Positions 49,272 through 58,376 of a stretch of DNA of 64,000 nt are shown here, one piece after another. A program made the translations under genes and the position numbers. Each line of letters opens with the position of its first letter. Position 1 is the stretch's first letter. The notes below the pieces were generated by a model that was not told the DNA's origin, did no database searches, and worked only from the letters and a program-made list of their open reading frames with translations. Where the stretch lies: NCBI GenBank assembly GCA_963829705.1, contig CAWHJN010000004.1, positions 62,001 through 126,000 of the forward strand, read 5' to 3'. The stretch comes from CAWHJN01 sp963829705. GTDB lineage: Bacteria > Bacteroidota > Rhodothermia > Rhodothermales > BA12.

Positions 49272-50408
49272 GTGCTCGCGCAGATCAAAAAGGCTGCTGC
49301 CAATCCCGCTGACCGCTACACACTGTGGCTGGTGTTCATCCTCGCAGCGGTGGGGATCGTGGCAGTGTACAGCGCGGTCGCATTTCTGGCGGAAACCAAG
49401 AGCGGCGGCGACACCGAGCTGTTCCTGCTGCGCCACGCCTCGCGCCTGGCGATGGCGCTGGCCGTGATGGGTCTCTTCAGCGTGATCGATTACCACGCGC
49501 TGGCGAAGTGGAGCAAGGCTGGACTCGTCGTCGCCATCGCGCTGCTCGTCGTGGTGAAAGTGATGGGCGTGGCCTCGGGCGGGGCCGTCCGGTGGATCCG
49601 GGTGGGGACGCTGGGTTTCCAGCCGTCGGACCTGGCGAGCGTGGCGCTACTCGTGTACCTCAGCGTACTGCTCGTCCGCAAGCAGGACTACATCAAGAGC
49701 TTCTCGCGGGCTTTCCTGCCCGCGATGCTGTGGATCGGCGCGACGGTGGGCCTGATCGGGCTGGAGAACCTGTCGAGTGCCGTGGTGCTGCTCGGCGTGT
49801 GCCTGATCGTGTGTTTCGTAGCGCGCGTGAGCGTGCTGCACCTCGGCGGACTCGCCGTGCTCGGGCTCGCGCTGGCGACGCTGATGCTGTGGTTCTCGCC
49901 CGCGCGCGCCGCGCGCGTCGAGGCGTACCTGGGCGTGCCGCTGTTCGCGCACACCGAGGCCGAGGGCGTCTTTGACCAGCAGGCCGAGGGCTACCAGGCG
50001 CGGCAAGCGCGCATCGCCATCGCGCTCGGCGGGTGGACAGGCGTGGGGCCGGGCAAGAGCGTCCAGCGCGACTTCCTGCCCGCGCCCTACAACGACTTCA
50101 TCTATGCCATCGTCGCCGAGGAGTACGGCATCCTGGGCGCGTTCGGGCTGCTCATCGGGTTCGTGATCCTGCTCTTCCGTGGTTTCCTGCGGATCGCGCG
50201 CCACGCACCCGACCCGCTCGGGCTGCTGCTCGGCGTCGGCTTCACGGTGCTCGTCGTCCTTTACGGGTTCATCCACGCGGGCGTCTCGTGTGGCCTCTTT
50301 CCCGTGACGGGTCTGCCCATGCCGTTCGTCTCGTACGGCGGCACGGCCCTCGTCTCGATGGGGATGATGATCGGCATCCTGCTCAACGTTTCGCGCCAGA
50401 GCACATGA
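49272..50408 (+). CDS. ftsW: Lipid II polymerase FtsW (SEDS family)
   Basis: A 378-residue polytopic membrane protein of the SEDS family. Typical blocks: WIRVGTLGFQPSDLASVALLVYLS, YQARQARIAIALGGWTGVGPGKSVQRDFLP, YNDFIYAIVAEEYGILGAFGLL and FPVTGLPMPFVSYGGTALVS. It polymerises septal glycan strands with FtsI. GTG 49272 is the start, since no ATG precedes the first helix. The murG ATG overlaps its TGA. Confidence 0.95.
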   Translation: MLAQIKKAAANPADRYTLWLVFILAAVGIVAVYSAVAFLAETKSGGDTELFLLRHASRLAMALAVMGLFSVIDYHALAKWSKAGLVVAIALLVVVKVMGVASGGAVRWIRVGTLGFQPSDLASVALLVYLSVLLVRKQDYIKSFSRAFLPAMLWIGATVGLIGLENLSSAVVLLGVCLIVCFVARVSVLHLGGLAVLGLALATLMLWFSPARAARVEAYLGVPLFAHTEAEGVFDQQAEGYQARQARIAIALGGWTGVGPGKSVQRDFLPAPYNDFIYAIVAEEYGILGAFGLLIGFVILLFRGFLRIARHAPDPLGLLLGVGFTVLVVLYGFIHAGVSCGLFPVTGLPMPFVSYGGTALVSMGMMIGILLNVSRQST

Positions 50409-51520
50409 GCACGCCCCAACATACCGCCCCCCGCATTCTCTTTGCCGCCGGTGGCACGGGCGGGCACGTCTACCCCGCCATCGCCATCGCCGACGCCGTG
50501 CGTGCGCTCGCGCCCGAGGCGACCATCGCCTTCGCGGGCACGCGGGAGAAGATGGAGTGGCAGGCCGTGCCGCGCGCGGGCTACCCCATCCACGGCATCA
50601 CCGTGAGCGCGCTCCACCGCGAGATCAGCCTCCGCAACCTCGCCTTTCCGTTCAAGCTGGCGAAGGGGTTGTACGACAGCTACCGGCTCGTCAAAGGCTT
50701 CGACCCCGACGTGGTCGTGGGCGCGGGCGGCTTCGTTTCGGGTCCCGTGCTGCTCGCGGCGAGCGTAAAAGGGGTGCCCATCGTGGTGCAGGAGCAGAAC
50801 GCCTTCGCCGGGCTGACGAACAAGCTGCTCGCCAAGCGCGCCGAGGAGATCCACGTGGCCTTCGAGGAAGCGAAGAACGCGTTTCCCGAGGCCACCGTCG
50901 TCGTCTCCGGCAACCCCACGCGCGACGACCTCCGCCACGCCACGCGCCCCGAGGGCCGGGCGTTCTACCAGATTCCCGAAAACGCCCGCCTGCTGTTCGT
51001 CTTCGGCGGGTCGCTGGGCAGCCAGAAGCTCAACGAGACGCTGCTGGCGCACCTCCCAGAACTCCTCGAAGACGACACCCTCCACATCCTCTGGCAGACG
51101 GGCAGCCACTACTTCGACCGGATGACGGCGGCGGCGCCCGACCACGAGCGGCTGCACCTCCACAAGTACATCGACCGGATGGATCTGGCCTACGCCGCCA
51201 CCGACCTCGTGCTGTGCCGCGCCGGGGCTATCACGTGCTCGGAACTGATGGTGACGGGCACGCCCGCCGTCCTCGTGCCCTCGCCCAACGTCGCCGAAGA
51301 CCACCAGACGCACAACGCCCGGTCGATGGAAAAAGCTGGCGCGGCGCGCCTGCTGCCCGAAGCCGACCTCGACGCGCAGCTCGTCGAAACCGTGCGCGCG
51401 CTGCTTGCCGACCCCGCCGCCCGCGACGCGATGGTGACGGCGGCGCTGCGCCTCGCCCGCCCCGACGCCGCCGAGCGCATCGCCCGGCGCGTGCTCGCCA
51501 TCGCGGAGGAGGGCCGATGA
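50405..51520 (+). CDS. murG: UDP-GlcNAc: undecaprenyl-PP-MurNAc-pentapeptide GlcNAc transferase
   Basis: A 371-residue GT28 enzyme that converts lipid I to lipid II at the cytoplasmic face. Motifs: ILFAAGGTGGHVYPAIAIAD, VVVGAGGFVSGPVLLAA, VVQEQNAFAGLTNKLLAKRA, FGGSLGSQKLNETLL and DLVLCRAGAITCSELMVTGTPAVLVPSPNVAEDHQ. The start overlaps the ftsW stop (ATGA) and the end overlaps murC in the same way, indicating translational coupling. Confidence 0.96.
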   Translation: MSTPQHTAPRILFAAGGTGGHVYPAIAIADAVRALAPEATIAFAGTREKMEWQAVPRAGYPIHGITVSALHREISLRNLAFPFKLAKGLYDSYRLVKGFDPDVVVGAGGFVSGPVLLAASVKGVPIVVQEQNAFAGLTNKLLAKRAEEIHVAFEEAKNAFPEATVVVSGNPTRDDLRHATRPEGRAFYQIPENARLLFVFGGSLGSQKLNETLLAHLPELLEDDTLHILWQTGSHYFDRMTAAAPDHERLHLHKYIDRMDLAYAATDLVLCRAGAITCSELMVTGTPAVLVPSPNVAEDHQTHNARSMEKAGAARLLPEADLDAQLVETVRALLADPAARDAMVTAALRLARPDAAERIARRVLAIAEEGR

Positions 51521-52926
51521 CCGCGAAGCAAGCCCCCCGGCGTCAGCCCGCCTTCGGGCGGTTGCGCGGCGTGCATTTCGTCGGCATCGGCGGCATCGGC
51601 ATGAGTTCGATTGCCGAGGTGCTGCTCCGGCGCGGCTACCGCGTCAGCGGCTCCGACGCCAAAAAAACCGATGTCACCGACCACCTCGAAGCGCTCGGCG
51701 CGACGGTCTACGAAGGCCACCACGCCGACCACATCGGCGAGGCCGAGGTCGTGGTCTTCTCCTCCGCCGTGCGCCCGATGGAAAACCCGGAAACCGTCGC
51801 CGCCGCGCAGCGCCGCCTGCCGGTGTTGCCGCGCGCCGAGATGCTCGGCGAACTGATGCGGATGCAGTACGGCGTGGGCATCGCGGGCACGCACGGCAAG
51901 ACGACCACGACGACGATGACGGGCCTCGTCGTCCGTGAAGGCGGTTTCGACCCGACGATCATCGTCGGCGGCAAGGTCGAGGCCTTCGGCTCCAACGCCG
52001 TCGCGGGCGAAGGCGACGTGATCGTGATCGAGGCGGACGAATACGACCGGACGTTCCTTCGGCTCACGCCTGGCCTCGCCGTCATCACGAGCCTGGAAGC
52101 CGACCACCTCGACATCTACCGCGACCTCGACGATCTCAAAGAGGCGTTCGCGCAGTACGCCAACCGCGTCCCCTTTTTCGGCGCGGCCATCGTGTGCCTC
52201 GACGAGCCCAACGTGCAGTCCATCATTGGCAAGATCGAGCGGCGTCTGGTGACCTACGGACTCGCCCGGCAGGCCGATGTGCGCGCCGAGGAACTGCGCA
52301 TCGACGGGACGACGACGCACTTCGTGGTGTACGACGGGCCGGACAAGCTGGGCCGGATCGCGCTGCACGTGCCCGGTCAGCACAACGTCCGCAACGCCCT
52401 CGCCGCCGTCGCCGTGGGGCTGGAACTCGACGTGCCCTTCGACGCCATCGCGCGCGCGCTCGGCAGCTTTCGCGGCGTGCAGCGGCGCTTTCAGCTGCTG
52501 GGCGAGAAAAACGGCATCCTCGTCGTGGACGATTACGCGCACCACCCCACCGAGGTCGAGGCGACGCTCGAAGCCGCCGCCGACGCCTTTCCGGGCCGCC
52601 GCATCGTCGCGGTCTTTCAGCCGCACCTGTTTTCGCGCACCCGCGATTTCCTCCACGGCTTCGCCCACGCGTTCTTCGACGCCGACGTGCTGGTGCTGAC
52701 CGACATCTACCCCGCCCGCGAGCAGCCCATCGAAGGCGTCACGGGTGCGCTCCTGGCCGAGACGGCGCAGCGCTACGGCCACCGCGCCGTGCAGTACGTG
52801 GCCGACAAAACCGACCTGCCCGCGCACCTCGCCTCCATCACCCAGCCCGGCGACGTGGTGCTGACGATGGGCGCGGGCGACGTGTACCAGTATGGCAAGC
52901 AGTTCTTCGACGACCTGAACGATTAA
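51517..52926 (+). CDS. murC: UDP-N-acetylmuramate--L-alanine ligase
   Basis: A 469-residue Mur ligase. The N-terminal UDP-binding motif is HFVGIGGIGMSSIAEVLL, the P-loop GIAGTHGKTTTTTMTG, and the central block LEADHLDIYRDLDDLKEAF is followed by VDDYAHHPTEVEATLEAA. It adds the first amino acid, L-alanine, to UDP-MurNAc. ddl and murB, often beside murC elsewhere, are not in this cluster. Confidence 0.96.
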   Translation: MTAKQAPRRQPAFGRLRGVHFVGIGGIGMSSIAEVLLRRGYRVSGSDAKKTDVTDHLEALGATVYEGHHADHIGEAEVVVFSSAVRPMENPETVAAAQRRLPVLPRAEMLGELMRMQYGVGIAGTHGKTTTTTMTGLVVREGGFDPTIIVGGKVEAFGSNAVAGEGDVIVIEADEYDRTFLRLTPGLAVITSLEADHLDIYRDLDDLKEAFAQYANRVPFFGAAIVCLDEPNVQSIIGKIERRLVTYGLARQADVRAEELRIDGTTTHFVVYDGPDKLGRIALHVPGQHNVRNALAAVAVGLELDVPFDAIARALGSFRGVQRRFQLLGEKNGILVVDDYAHHPTEVEATLEAAADAFPGRRIVAVFQPHLFSRTRDFLHGFAHAFFDADVLVLTDIYPAREQPIEGVTGALLAETAQRYGHRAVQYVADKTDLPAHLASITQPGDVVLTMGAGDVYQYGKQFFDDLND

Positions 52927-52942
52927 CCCACTTCCACGCACC

Positions 52943-52970
52943 GTAGGGGCAGAATTAATTCTGCCCCCAC
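52943..52970. repeat. Perfect 22-base palindrome between murC and ftsQ
   Basis: GGGGCAGAATT (52946-52956) is followed directly by its reverse complement (52957-52967), inside a GTAGGGGC...GCCCCCAC context. It is the most symmetrical member of the window's intergenic hairpin family and could form a cruciform or an RNA hairpin inside the dcw transcript. Confidence 0.65.
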
Positions 52971-52984
52971 CGTCCCCGAACACG

Positions 52985-53743
52985 ATGCCCACCAGACCCA
53001 GAAAAACGCCGAAGAAACGCCCCACCCGCTGGGGTCGGATCGTGCTGGGCGTGCTGCTGGCGGCGCTCGTGGGCGTGGGGATGTACCACCGCTACACGCT
53101 GCGGCTCGCGGGCGTCGAGGTGGCGGGCGCGCACTTCAGCGACCCCGAGGCGCTGAAAGCACTCGCTCGCGTGGACACCTCCGCGCTGCTCTACGACCTC
53201 GACACCGACGTGGTCGCCGACCGCGTGGCGCGCCACCCGTGGGTGGCGAACGCGAACGCGACGCGCCTGCCTACCGGCACGCTCGCCCTCGACGTCACCG
53301 AGCGCGTGCCCGTGGCCCTCGTGCTCGACGCCGCCGGGCGGCCCGCTTACTACTTCGACGCGCAGGGCTACGCGATGCCTGCACCCGAGGGCGCGTTTTT
53401 CGACGTGCCCCTGTTGTACGGCGCCGCCAAACCCAAACACCCGACGCAACCGGCGGTGGCGCGCTCGGTGCGCGAACTCCTCTTGGCGCTCGCCATGCTC
53501 ACCCCCGACGAGCACGCCCTCGTCTCCGACCTGCGCGTGGAGCCCGACGGCACTGTCACGCTCTTCACCACGGCAGCGCCACAGGGCAGCACGCTTCCCG
53601 TGCTGCTGGGCCGCTCGGGCTTCCGCGCATCCTTCAACAAGCTCCGCGCCTTCTGGGAGCAGGCCGTCCTGACGCGCCCCGAGAAGACGTACGAGCACCT
53701 CGACCTCCGTTTTTCCAGCCAGATCATCACCCGCGAATCCTGA
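52985..53743 (+). CDS. ftsQ: Cell division protein FtsQ/DivIB
   Basis: A 252-residue protein. A basic cytoplasmic tail (RPRKTPKKRPTRWGR) precedes one transmembrane helix (IVLGVLLAALVGVGMYH), then a POTRA-like domain (RLAGVEVAGAHFSDPEALKALARVDT, DTDVVADRVARHPWVANANATRLPTGTLALDVTERVPVAL). It bridges FtsL/FtsB-type proteins and FtsA/FtsI at the septum. Sequence conservation is low, but position and domain order make the call firm. Confidence 0.9.
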   Translation: MPTRPRKTPKKRPTRWGRIVLGVLLAALVGVGMYHRYTLRLAGVEVAGAHFSDPEALKALARVDTSALLYDLDTDVVADRVARHPWVANANATRLPTGTLALDVTERVPVALVLDAAGRPAYYFDAQGYAMPAPEGAFFDVPLLYGAAKPKHPTQPAVARSVRELLLALAMLTPDEHALVSDLRVEPDGTVTLFTTAAPQGSTLPVLLGRSGFRASFNKLRAFWEQAVLTRPEKTYEHLDLRFSSQIITRES

Positions 53744-53798
53744 CGGACACGCGGTTTATCTCCTCTTTCTGATTCCAATCCTTTATTCAACCACAGCC

Positions 53799-55127
53799 AT
53801 GAGCGAGCGAATTGTCGTCGGCGTAGACATCGGCACCACGAAAGTGTGCGCCATCGTGGCCTCGGCCGATCCAGGCGGGCGCGTGACCGTGCTCGGCGTG
53901 GGCGTGGCCGAGAGCGACGGCCTCAACCGGGGCGTCGTCGTCAACATCGACCGGACGGTGGCGTCGGTGCAGAAAGCCGTGCGCGAGGCCGAGAAGGTCG
54001 CGGGCGTCAAAGTGCAGCGCGTGATCGTCGGCATCGCGGGCGACCACATCTCGAGCCACCAGAGCCGCGGGGTCATCACCGTCTCGAACCGCAGCGGCGA
54101 GATTTCGCAGGGCGACGTGAACCGCTTGCTCGAAGACACCAAGCAGGTCGTCATGCCCAGCGACCGCGAGATTCTGCACGTCATCCCGCAGGAGTTTATC
54201 GTGGACGGGCAGGACGGCGTCGTCGATCCCGTGGGGATGTGCGGCGTGCGGCTGGAGGCCAACGTCCACATCATCTCCGGGCTCGTCTCGGCGGTCCGCA
54301 ACATCTACCGGTGCATCGAGAAAGCCGGCTACCAGGTGGCCGACATCGTCCTCGAACCGCTCGCGTCGAGCTACGCGGTGCTGCATCCCGACGAGAAGGA
54401 GGTCGGCGTCGCGCTCGTGGACATCGGCGGCGGCACGACCGACATCGCCGTGTTCGAGGAGCAGACGATCCGCCACACCGCCGTCATCGCGATTGCGGGC
54501 AGCAAAGTCACCGACGACATCCGGCGCGGGCTGGGCGTGATGCGCGACCAGGCCGAAAAGCTCAAGTGCCGCTTCGGCGTCGCCCTGGCCGACCTGGCCG
54601 ACGAGCACGAACTCATCACCATCCCCGGCATCGGCGGGCGGCCCGATAAAGAGGTCGGGCGCAGCGTGCTCGCGCAGATCGTGCAGCCGCGCATGGAGGA
54701 GATCCTGGAGTTCGCCGCCATCGAGATCAAAAGGAGCGGCTACGCGCGCCAGCTTTCCGCCGGGCTCGTGCTCACCGGTGGCGGCTCGCTCATCCCCGGC
54801 ACCGCCGAACTCGCCGCCGACATCCTGGGCGTCGAGGCCCGCGTGGGCCGTCCTATCGGCATCACGGGCGGGCTCGTCGAGGAAGTCGACGATCCCAAAT
54901 TCGCCACGTCCGTCGGCCTGATTCTCTACGGGATGCGGCCTGAACTCATCGGCGGCGCACTCAAGCCCGGCGACATGGGCCAGCGTCCGCAGCACGAGAT
55001 CGAACCCGAAGCCGCATCCTTCTTCTCGAATACCCGCGCGGGCGGCGACGGTGCCGAAGGCGCGGACGAGGACAAACTCGTCCACCGCATCACCGACCGC
55101 ATGAAGCGCTGGTTCGACGAACTCTGA
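53799..55127 (+). CDS. ftsA: Cell division protein FtsA
   Basis: A 442-residue actin-like ATPase that tethers FtsZ to the membrane. Actin-family blocks: VGVDIGTTKVCAIVAS (phosphate 1), VALVDIGGGTTDIAVFEEQ (phosphate 2) and GLVLTGGGSLIPGTAELA (adenosine). The C-terminus (HRITDRMKRWFDEL) is a typical amphipathic membrane-targeting helix, joined by an acidic linker. The 55-base gap from ftsQ is CT-rich without a Shine-Dalgarno site. Confidence 0.96.
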   Translation: MSERIVVGVDIGTTKVCAIVASADPGGRVTVLGVGVAESDGLNRGVVVNIDRTVASVQKAVREAEKVAGVKVQRVIVGIAGDHISSHQSRGVITVSNRSGEISQGDVNRLLEDTKQVVMPSDREILHVIPQEFIVDGQDGVVDPVGMCGVRLEANVHIISGLVSAVRNIYRCIEKAGYQVADIVLEPLASSYAVLHPDEKEVGVALVDIGGGTTDIAVFEEQTIRHTAVIAIAGSKVTDDIRRGLGVMRDQAEKLKCRFGVALADLADEHELITIPGIGGRPDKEVGRSVLAQIVQPRMEEILEFAAIEIKRSGYARQLSAGLVLTGGGSLIPGTAELAADILGVEARVGRPIGITGGLVEEVDDPKFATSVGLILYGMRPELIGGALKPGDMGQRPQHEIEPEAASFFSNTRAGGDGAEGADEDKLVHRITDRMKRWFDEL

Positions 55128-55134
55128 CAAACGC

Positions 55135-55208
55135 GGAAGCCGGAACGCGAAACGCGGAAGGTTTCGATTGCCAACGCGCTGCCTTTCCCGTTCCGCACTC
55201 CGACTTCC
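55135..55208. repeat. Long imperfect inverted repeat in the ftsA-ftsZ gap
   Basis: Arms at 55135-55161 and 55182-55208 match at 21 of 27 positions and enclose a 20-base loop. The right arm is part of a dispersed repeat (GTTCCGCRCTCCSACTTCCC) also found at 56975-56994 and, more diverged, at 12126-12145. The structure starts 8 bases after the ftsA stop, so an RNA hairpin here could influence the ftsA:ftsZ expression ratio. Confidence 0.6.
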
Positions 55209-55290
55209 CACTTCCCACTTTCACACATCACCTGCGGCAGTGTGCTCAGCCTGCCGCGCCACACGCAACACAACCCAAGGGGGCCCCTCT

Positions 55291-56550
55291 ATGAAAACCA
55301 ACAGCACCATCAACACCCGTTTCACCTTCGACCCGGACATGGAGCCGGCTGCCAAGATCGCCGTCATCGGCGTGGGCGGCGGCGGCGGCAACGCCGTCAA
55401 CAACATGATCGCCAAAGGCATCAAGTGCGTCGATTTCGTCGTCATCAACACCGACGCGCAGGCGCTCCAGGCCAACCGCGCGCCCATCAAGGTGCAGGCC
55501 GGGCAGGTGCTCACCAAAGGGCTGGGTGCCGGTGCGCGCCCGAGCGTCGGCGCGCAGGCCGTCGAGGAGAGCCGCATGGAAATCGAGCAGCTCCTGACGG
55601 GCTACGACATGGTGTTCGTCACCGCCGGCATGGGCGGCGGCACGGGCACCGGCGGCGCACCCATCGTGGCGCAGATCGCCCGCAAGCTCGGCATCCTGAC
55701 CGTCGGCGTCGTCACCAAGCCGTTCGACTGCGAAGGCCGCAAGCGGATGCGCTCGGCGGACGAGGGCATCGACGTGCTGCGCGGGGCCGTGGACACGCTC
55801 GTGACCATCCCCAACGAGCGCCTCTTCGCGATGGCCGACGACGACATCACGCTCATCGACGCCTTCTCGACCGCCGACGACGTGCTCTACAACGCCACGC
55901 GCGGCATCTCGGACCTGGTGACGATGCACGGCCTCATCAACCTCGACTTTGCCGACGTGCGGACGACGATGGAGAAGGGCGGCACGGCGCTGATGGGATC
56001 GGCCATCGCCTCGGGCGAGAACCGCGCCGAGCGCGCCGCCATCGAGGCGATTTCGAGTCCGCTCTTCGACGGTCTCAGCATCGCCGGGGCCACCAATGCA
56101 CTCGTCAACATCACGGCGGGCGCGCGTGTGGGCCTGCGCGAGATCAACAGCGCCATCGACGCCATCGGGCGCGAGGCGGGCGAGGAGGTCGAGATCATCT
56201 TCGGCGCCGTCATCGACGAGCAGATGGCCGACGACTTCCGCGTGACCGTCGTGGCGACGGGCTTCGACCGGGCCGCGGAGAAAGAGGCGGCGGCGCACCG
56301 CGTCACGCGCACCGCGCCGCGCAAGGGACAGGAGCCGATCTTCCACAAAGGTGAGGAAAACCTGTCGCGCCTGGACACGCCCGCGTACGAGCGCCGCAAG
56401 ATCGTGGACGTACCCGCCGAGAAGCCCGAGGAGGTCGCCTCCACGCCCGTCGCCCGCATCCGGCGGCTCGACGAGCCGCGCGACCGCCCCGAGCGCATCC
56501 GCAAGGACAACACGGAGACGCCCGCCTTTTTGCGTCGCCAGATGGACTGA
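55291..56550 (+). CDS. ftsZ: Cell division GTPase FtsZ
   Basis: A 419-residue tubulin-like GTPase that forms the Z-ring. The GTP-binding loops IAVIGVGGGGGNAVNNMI and GMGGGTGTGGAP are intact, and the T7 loop includes NLDFADVRTTM. After a charged linker, the C-terminal peptide TPAFLRRQMD fits the Bacteroidota FtsZ tail that binds FtsA. ATG 55291 follows AAGGGGGCC, one of the few leaders here with a purine run. It is the last gene of the dcw operon. Confidence 0.97.
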   Translation: MKTNSTINTRFTFDPDMEPAAKIAVIGVGGGGGNAVNNMIAKGIKCVDFVVINTDAQALQANRAPIKVQAGQVLTKGLGAGARPSVGAQAVEESRMEIEQLLTGYDMVFVTAGMGGGTGTGGAPIVAQIARKLGILTVGVVTKPFDCEGRKRMRSADEGIDVLRGAVDTLVTIPNERLFAMADDDITLIDAFSTADDVLYNATRGISDLVTMHGLINLDFADVRTTMEKGGTALMGSAIASGENRAERAAIEAISSPLFDGLSIAGATNALVNITAGARVGLREINSAIDAIGREAGEEVEIIFGAVIDEQMADDFRVTVVATGFDRAAEKEAAAHRVTRTAPRKGQEPIFHKGEENLSRLDTPAYERRKIVDVPAEKPEEVASTPVARIRRLDEPRDRPERIRKDNTETPAFLRRQMD

Positions 56551-56676
56551 CGGCTTTCCGTCCCGAGACGTGCGGTCCACCACCCGCCGCTGCGTGCACG
56601 ACGCCTCCGGGCGGCGGCACCGGCTGCGCGTGCGGACTGTGCGGAAAGACGTTTCGTGCCCGCACTCTCAACGACC

Positions 56677-56699
56677 GGCGGGCTCTGAGCAAGCCCGCC
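56677..56699. repeat. Hairpin GGCGGGCT-7-AGCCCGCC downstream of ftsZ
   Basis: An 8-bp perfect stem with a 7-base loop lies about 130 bases after the ftsZ stop. It has no T-run, so on its own it is not a classical terminator. The 452-base ftsZ-DUF1990 gap also holds a strong terminator and a composite repeat; I see no gene in it. Confidence 0.4.
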
Positions 56700-56766
56700 C
56701 CCGTCGGCGGCGGAACGTCTGACGCGCTGTGCGCGGCTTCAGGCCCCCTGAGCGCACCCGCGTCTG

Positions 56767-56806
56767 CCCGCGCCCTCACTCACCCGAGGGCGCGGGCTTC
56801 TTTTTT
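56767..56806 (+). terminator. Intrinsic terminator of the dcw operon
   Basis: A perfect 11-bp stem, CCCGCGCCCTC (56767-56777) and GAGGGCGCGGG (56786-56796), with an 8-base loop is followed by CTTCTTTTTT. It lies ~216 bases after ftsZ and is the best rho-independent terminator in the window. Confidence 0.88.
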
Positions 56807-56920
56807 GAAAGGGGAACGGGAACGCCTGGGCTTCGGATTTCGAAGCGTACCCGCTCCTTTACAGCGCTGGTGAACCTCGCGTTGGCGCGTGTGCGTGTGT
56901 GGGAGGGGCACCCGTTCGGC

Positions 56921-57002
56921 GGTGCTGCAAGGGCGCAGCACCCCTACGATCCATCCTCGTTTCCGCCCCGCCCCGTTCCGCGCTCCCACTTCCCATTTTC
57001 CC
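56921..57002. repeat. Composite intergenic repeat before the DUF1990 gene
   Basis: GGTGCTGC-6-GCAGCACC (56921-56942) followed by CCTAC is a member of the GTAGGGGC-type hairpins. It is followed by a pyrimidine tract containing GTTCCGCGCTCCCACTTCCC (56975-56994), which matches the ftsA-ftsZ copy at 18 of 20 positions. The tract runs right up to the ATG at 57003. Confidence 0.55.
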
Positions 57003-58370
57003 ATGCGCCGCCTGCCCGCTGTTCTGCTTGGAGCCACCGCTGCCGTCGTCGGAGGAGTTTACGTCTGGTACCACGGGCGCGGGGCGCGGCTGGCGCGGGA
57101 GATGCGGCGCGCGCCCGGCTCGTGGCCGGTCCAGACGCCCGCTGAGGGGTACGGGCCGCTGTTTTTCCGCTACTACCGCGTCGACATCGCCCGCCCGAAA
57201 CTCGATGCGCGTGCGCTCATGCAGCAGGTGCAGGCCGGTCCCGATGCGTTCTCGCCCGGCGAGATCGCCCACTTCGAGAAGACGCACGGGGCTGAAGATG
57301 AGATGGCCGAGGGCGACGAGTTTTACATCCACATCCGCAGCCCGTGGGATGGGCCTGTGCGCGTGGCCGACGTGAGCGAGACGCACTTCCGCCTCGTCAC
57401 GCTCGGCGGGCACCTGGAAACCGGCGCGATCCGCTTTCTGGCGAAAGAGCGCCCGCAGGGCGGCATCCGCTTCGAGATCGCCTCGTGCGCGCGGAGCGCG
57501 AGTGGAACTGTCCACCTCGCCTACGACGTGATGCGCGTCGCGCGTGGCGCGCAGACGCTGATGTGGGCCACGTTCTGCCGTCGCGTCGCCGAGGCCGCGG
57601 GTGGCGAGATCCTCGGCGACGTGCAGATCCACACGTTCCGGGCGAGCTACGACGACCCGCTCACGCCCGGCGACGCGCAGCAGCAGACGCCCTACCAGGC
57701 GGTCCTGGCCGACCTCGCCGCGCGCGCCCTCAACTTCGAGCCGACGGACGACGACGCGCCGCCCGAAGGCTGGAACCACGACGACGACCGCATCGACCTC
57801 ATCCCCGAGCCCCCTGGCCCGCCGCTCGAAAACGGGTCGTGGCAGCACGCGCGCGCCTTCGTGCAGGCCTACCGCTTTCCCGACCCGCGCCGCGTTGTGG
57901 GCCATTACGACACCCGCGCCGCCCTCGAAGGCAGGACGATGCTGCTCCAGGCCCGCTTCATGGGCCTCGCCTTTCCCTTCGGCGTCCGCATCAGCCGCAC
58001 CTTCGACGAAACGCGCGACACGCCCGACGGTCCGCTGCGTGTGTGGGGTTACAGCTACCGCACACTCGAAAAGCACTTCGAGCGCGGCGAGATCACCTTC
58101 GAGGTCGTCAAACACATCGAAACAGGCCGCGTCGAGTTTCGCATCCACTCGTACTCGCAACGGGCGCACATTCCCAACGTGCTCTTCCGCGCAGGCTTCC
58201 GGCTGTTCGGCCGCACGCTCCAGCGGCAGTTCGCCGCGACGGCTCTCGAACGCACACGCGAGTACGTCGAAGAGCGGCTCGTGCGCGAGGCGTGCCTGGC
58301 CGGAGATGCCGAGGCCACGCGCCTGCTGCTGCGCGATCCGCTGCCCGTGAAAGAGGGCGCGAGCGCCTGA
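57003..58370 (+). CDS. Duplicated DUF1990 (UPF0548) domain protein, membrane-anchored
   Basis: A 455-residue product. One N-terminal hydrophobic segment (LPAVLLGATAAVVGGVYVWY) may be a membrane anchor. Two DUF1990-like units follow: GHLETGAIRFLAKERPQGGI with FEIASCARS in the first half, and EKHFERGEITFEVVKHIETG with FRIHSYSQ in the second. DUF1990 proteins usually have one unit of ~170 residues and no known activity. The gene stands alone between a repeat and a convergent YpdA-like gene. Confidence 0.75.
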   Translation: MRRLPAVLLGATAAVVGGVYVWYHGRGARLAREMRRAPGSWPVQTPAEGYGPLFFRYYRVDIARPKLDARALMQQVQAGPDAFSPGEIAHFEKTHGAEDEMAEGDEFYIHIRSPWDGPVRVADVSETHFRLVTLGGHLETGAIRFLAKERPQGGIRFEIASCARSASGTVHLAYDVMRVARGAQTLMWATFCRRVAEAAGGEILGDVQIHTFRASYDDPLTPGDAQQQTPYQAVLADLAARALNFEPTDDDAPPEGWNHDDDRIDLIPEPPGPPLENGSWQHARAFVQAYRFPDPRRVVGHYDTRAALEGRTMLLQARFMGLAFPFGVRISRTFDETRDTPDGPLRVWGYSYRTLEKHFERGEITFEVVKHIETGRVEFRIHSYSQRAHIPNVLFRAGFRLFGRTLQRQFAATALERTREYVEERLVREACLAGDAEATRLLLRDPLPVKEGASA

Positions 58371-58376
58371 AAGCGT

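Noticed and set aside
41148..56550. Missing murF, murB and ddl as a sign of a damaged dcw cluster
   Set aside because: Bacteroidota clusters normally lack these genes at this place; all thirteen genes present are intact and in the usual order.
56551..56766. Possible small genes after ftsZ
   Set aside because: Short Arg-rich frames only; the region contains a hairpin and leads to the operon terminator.
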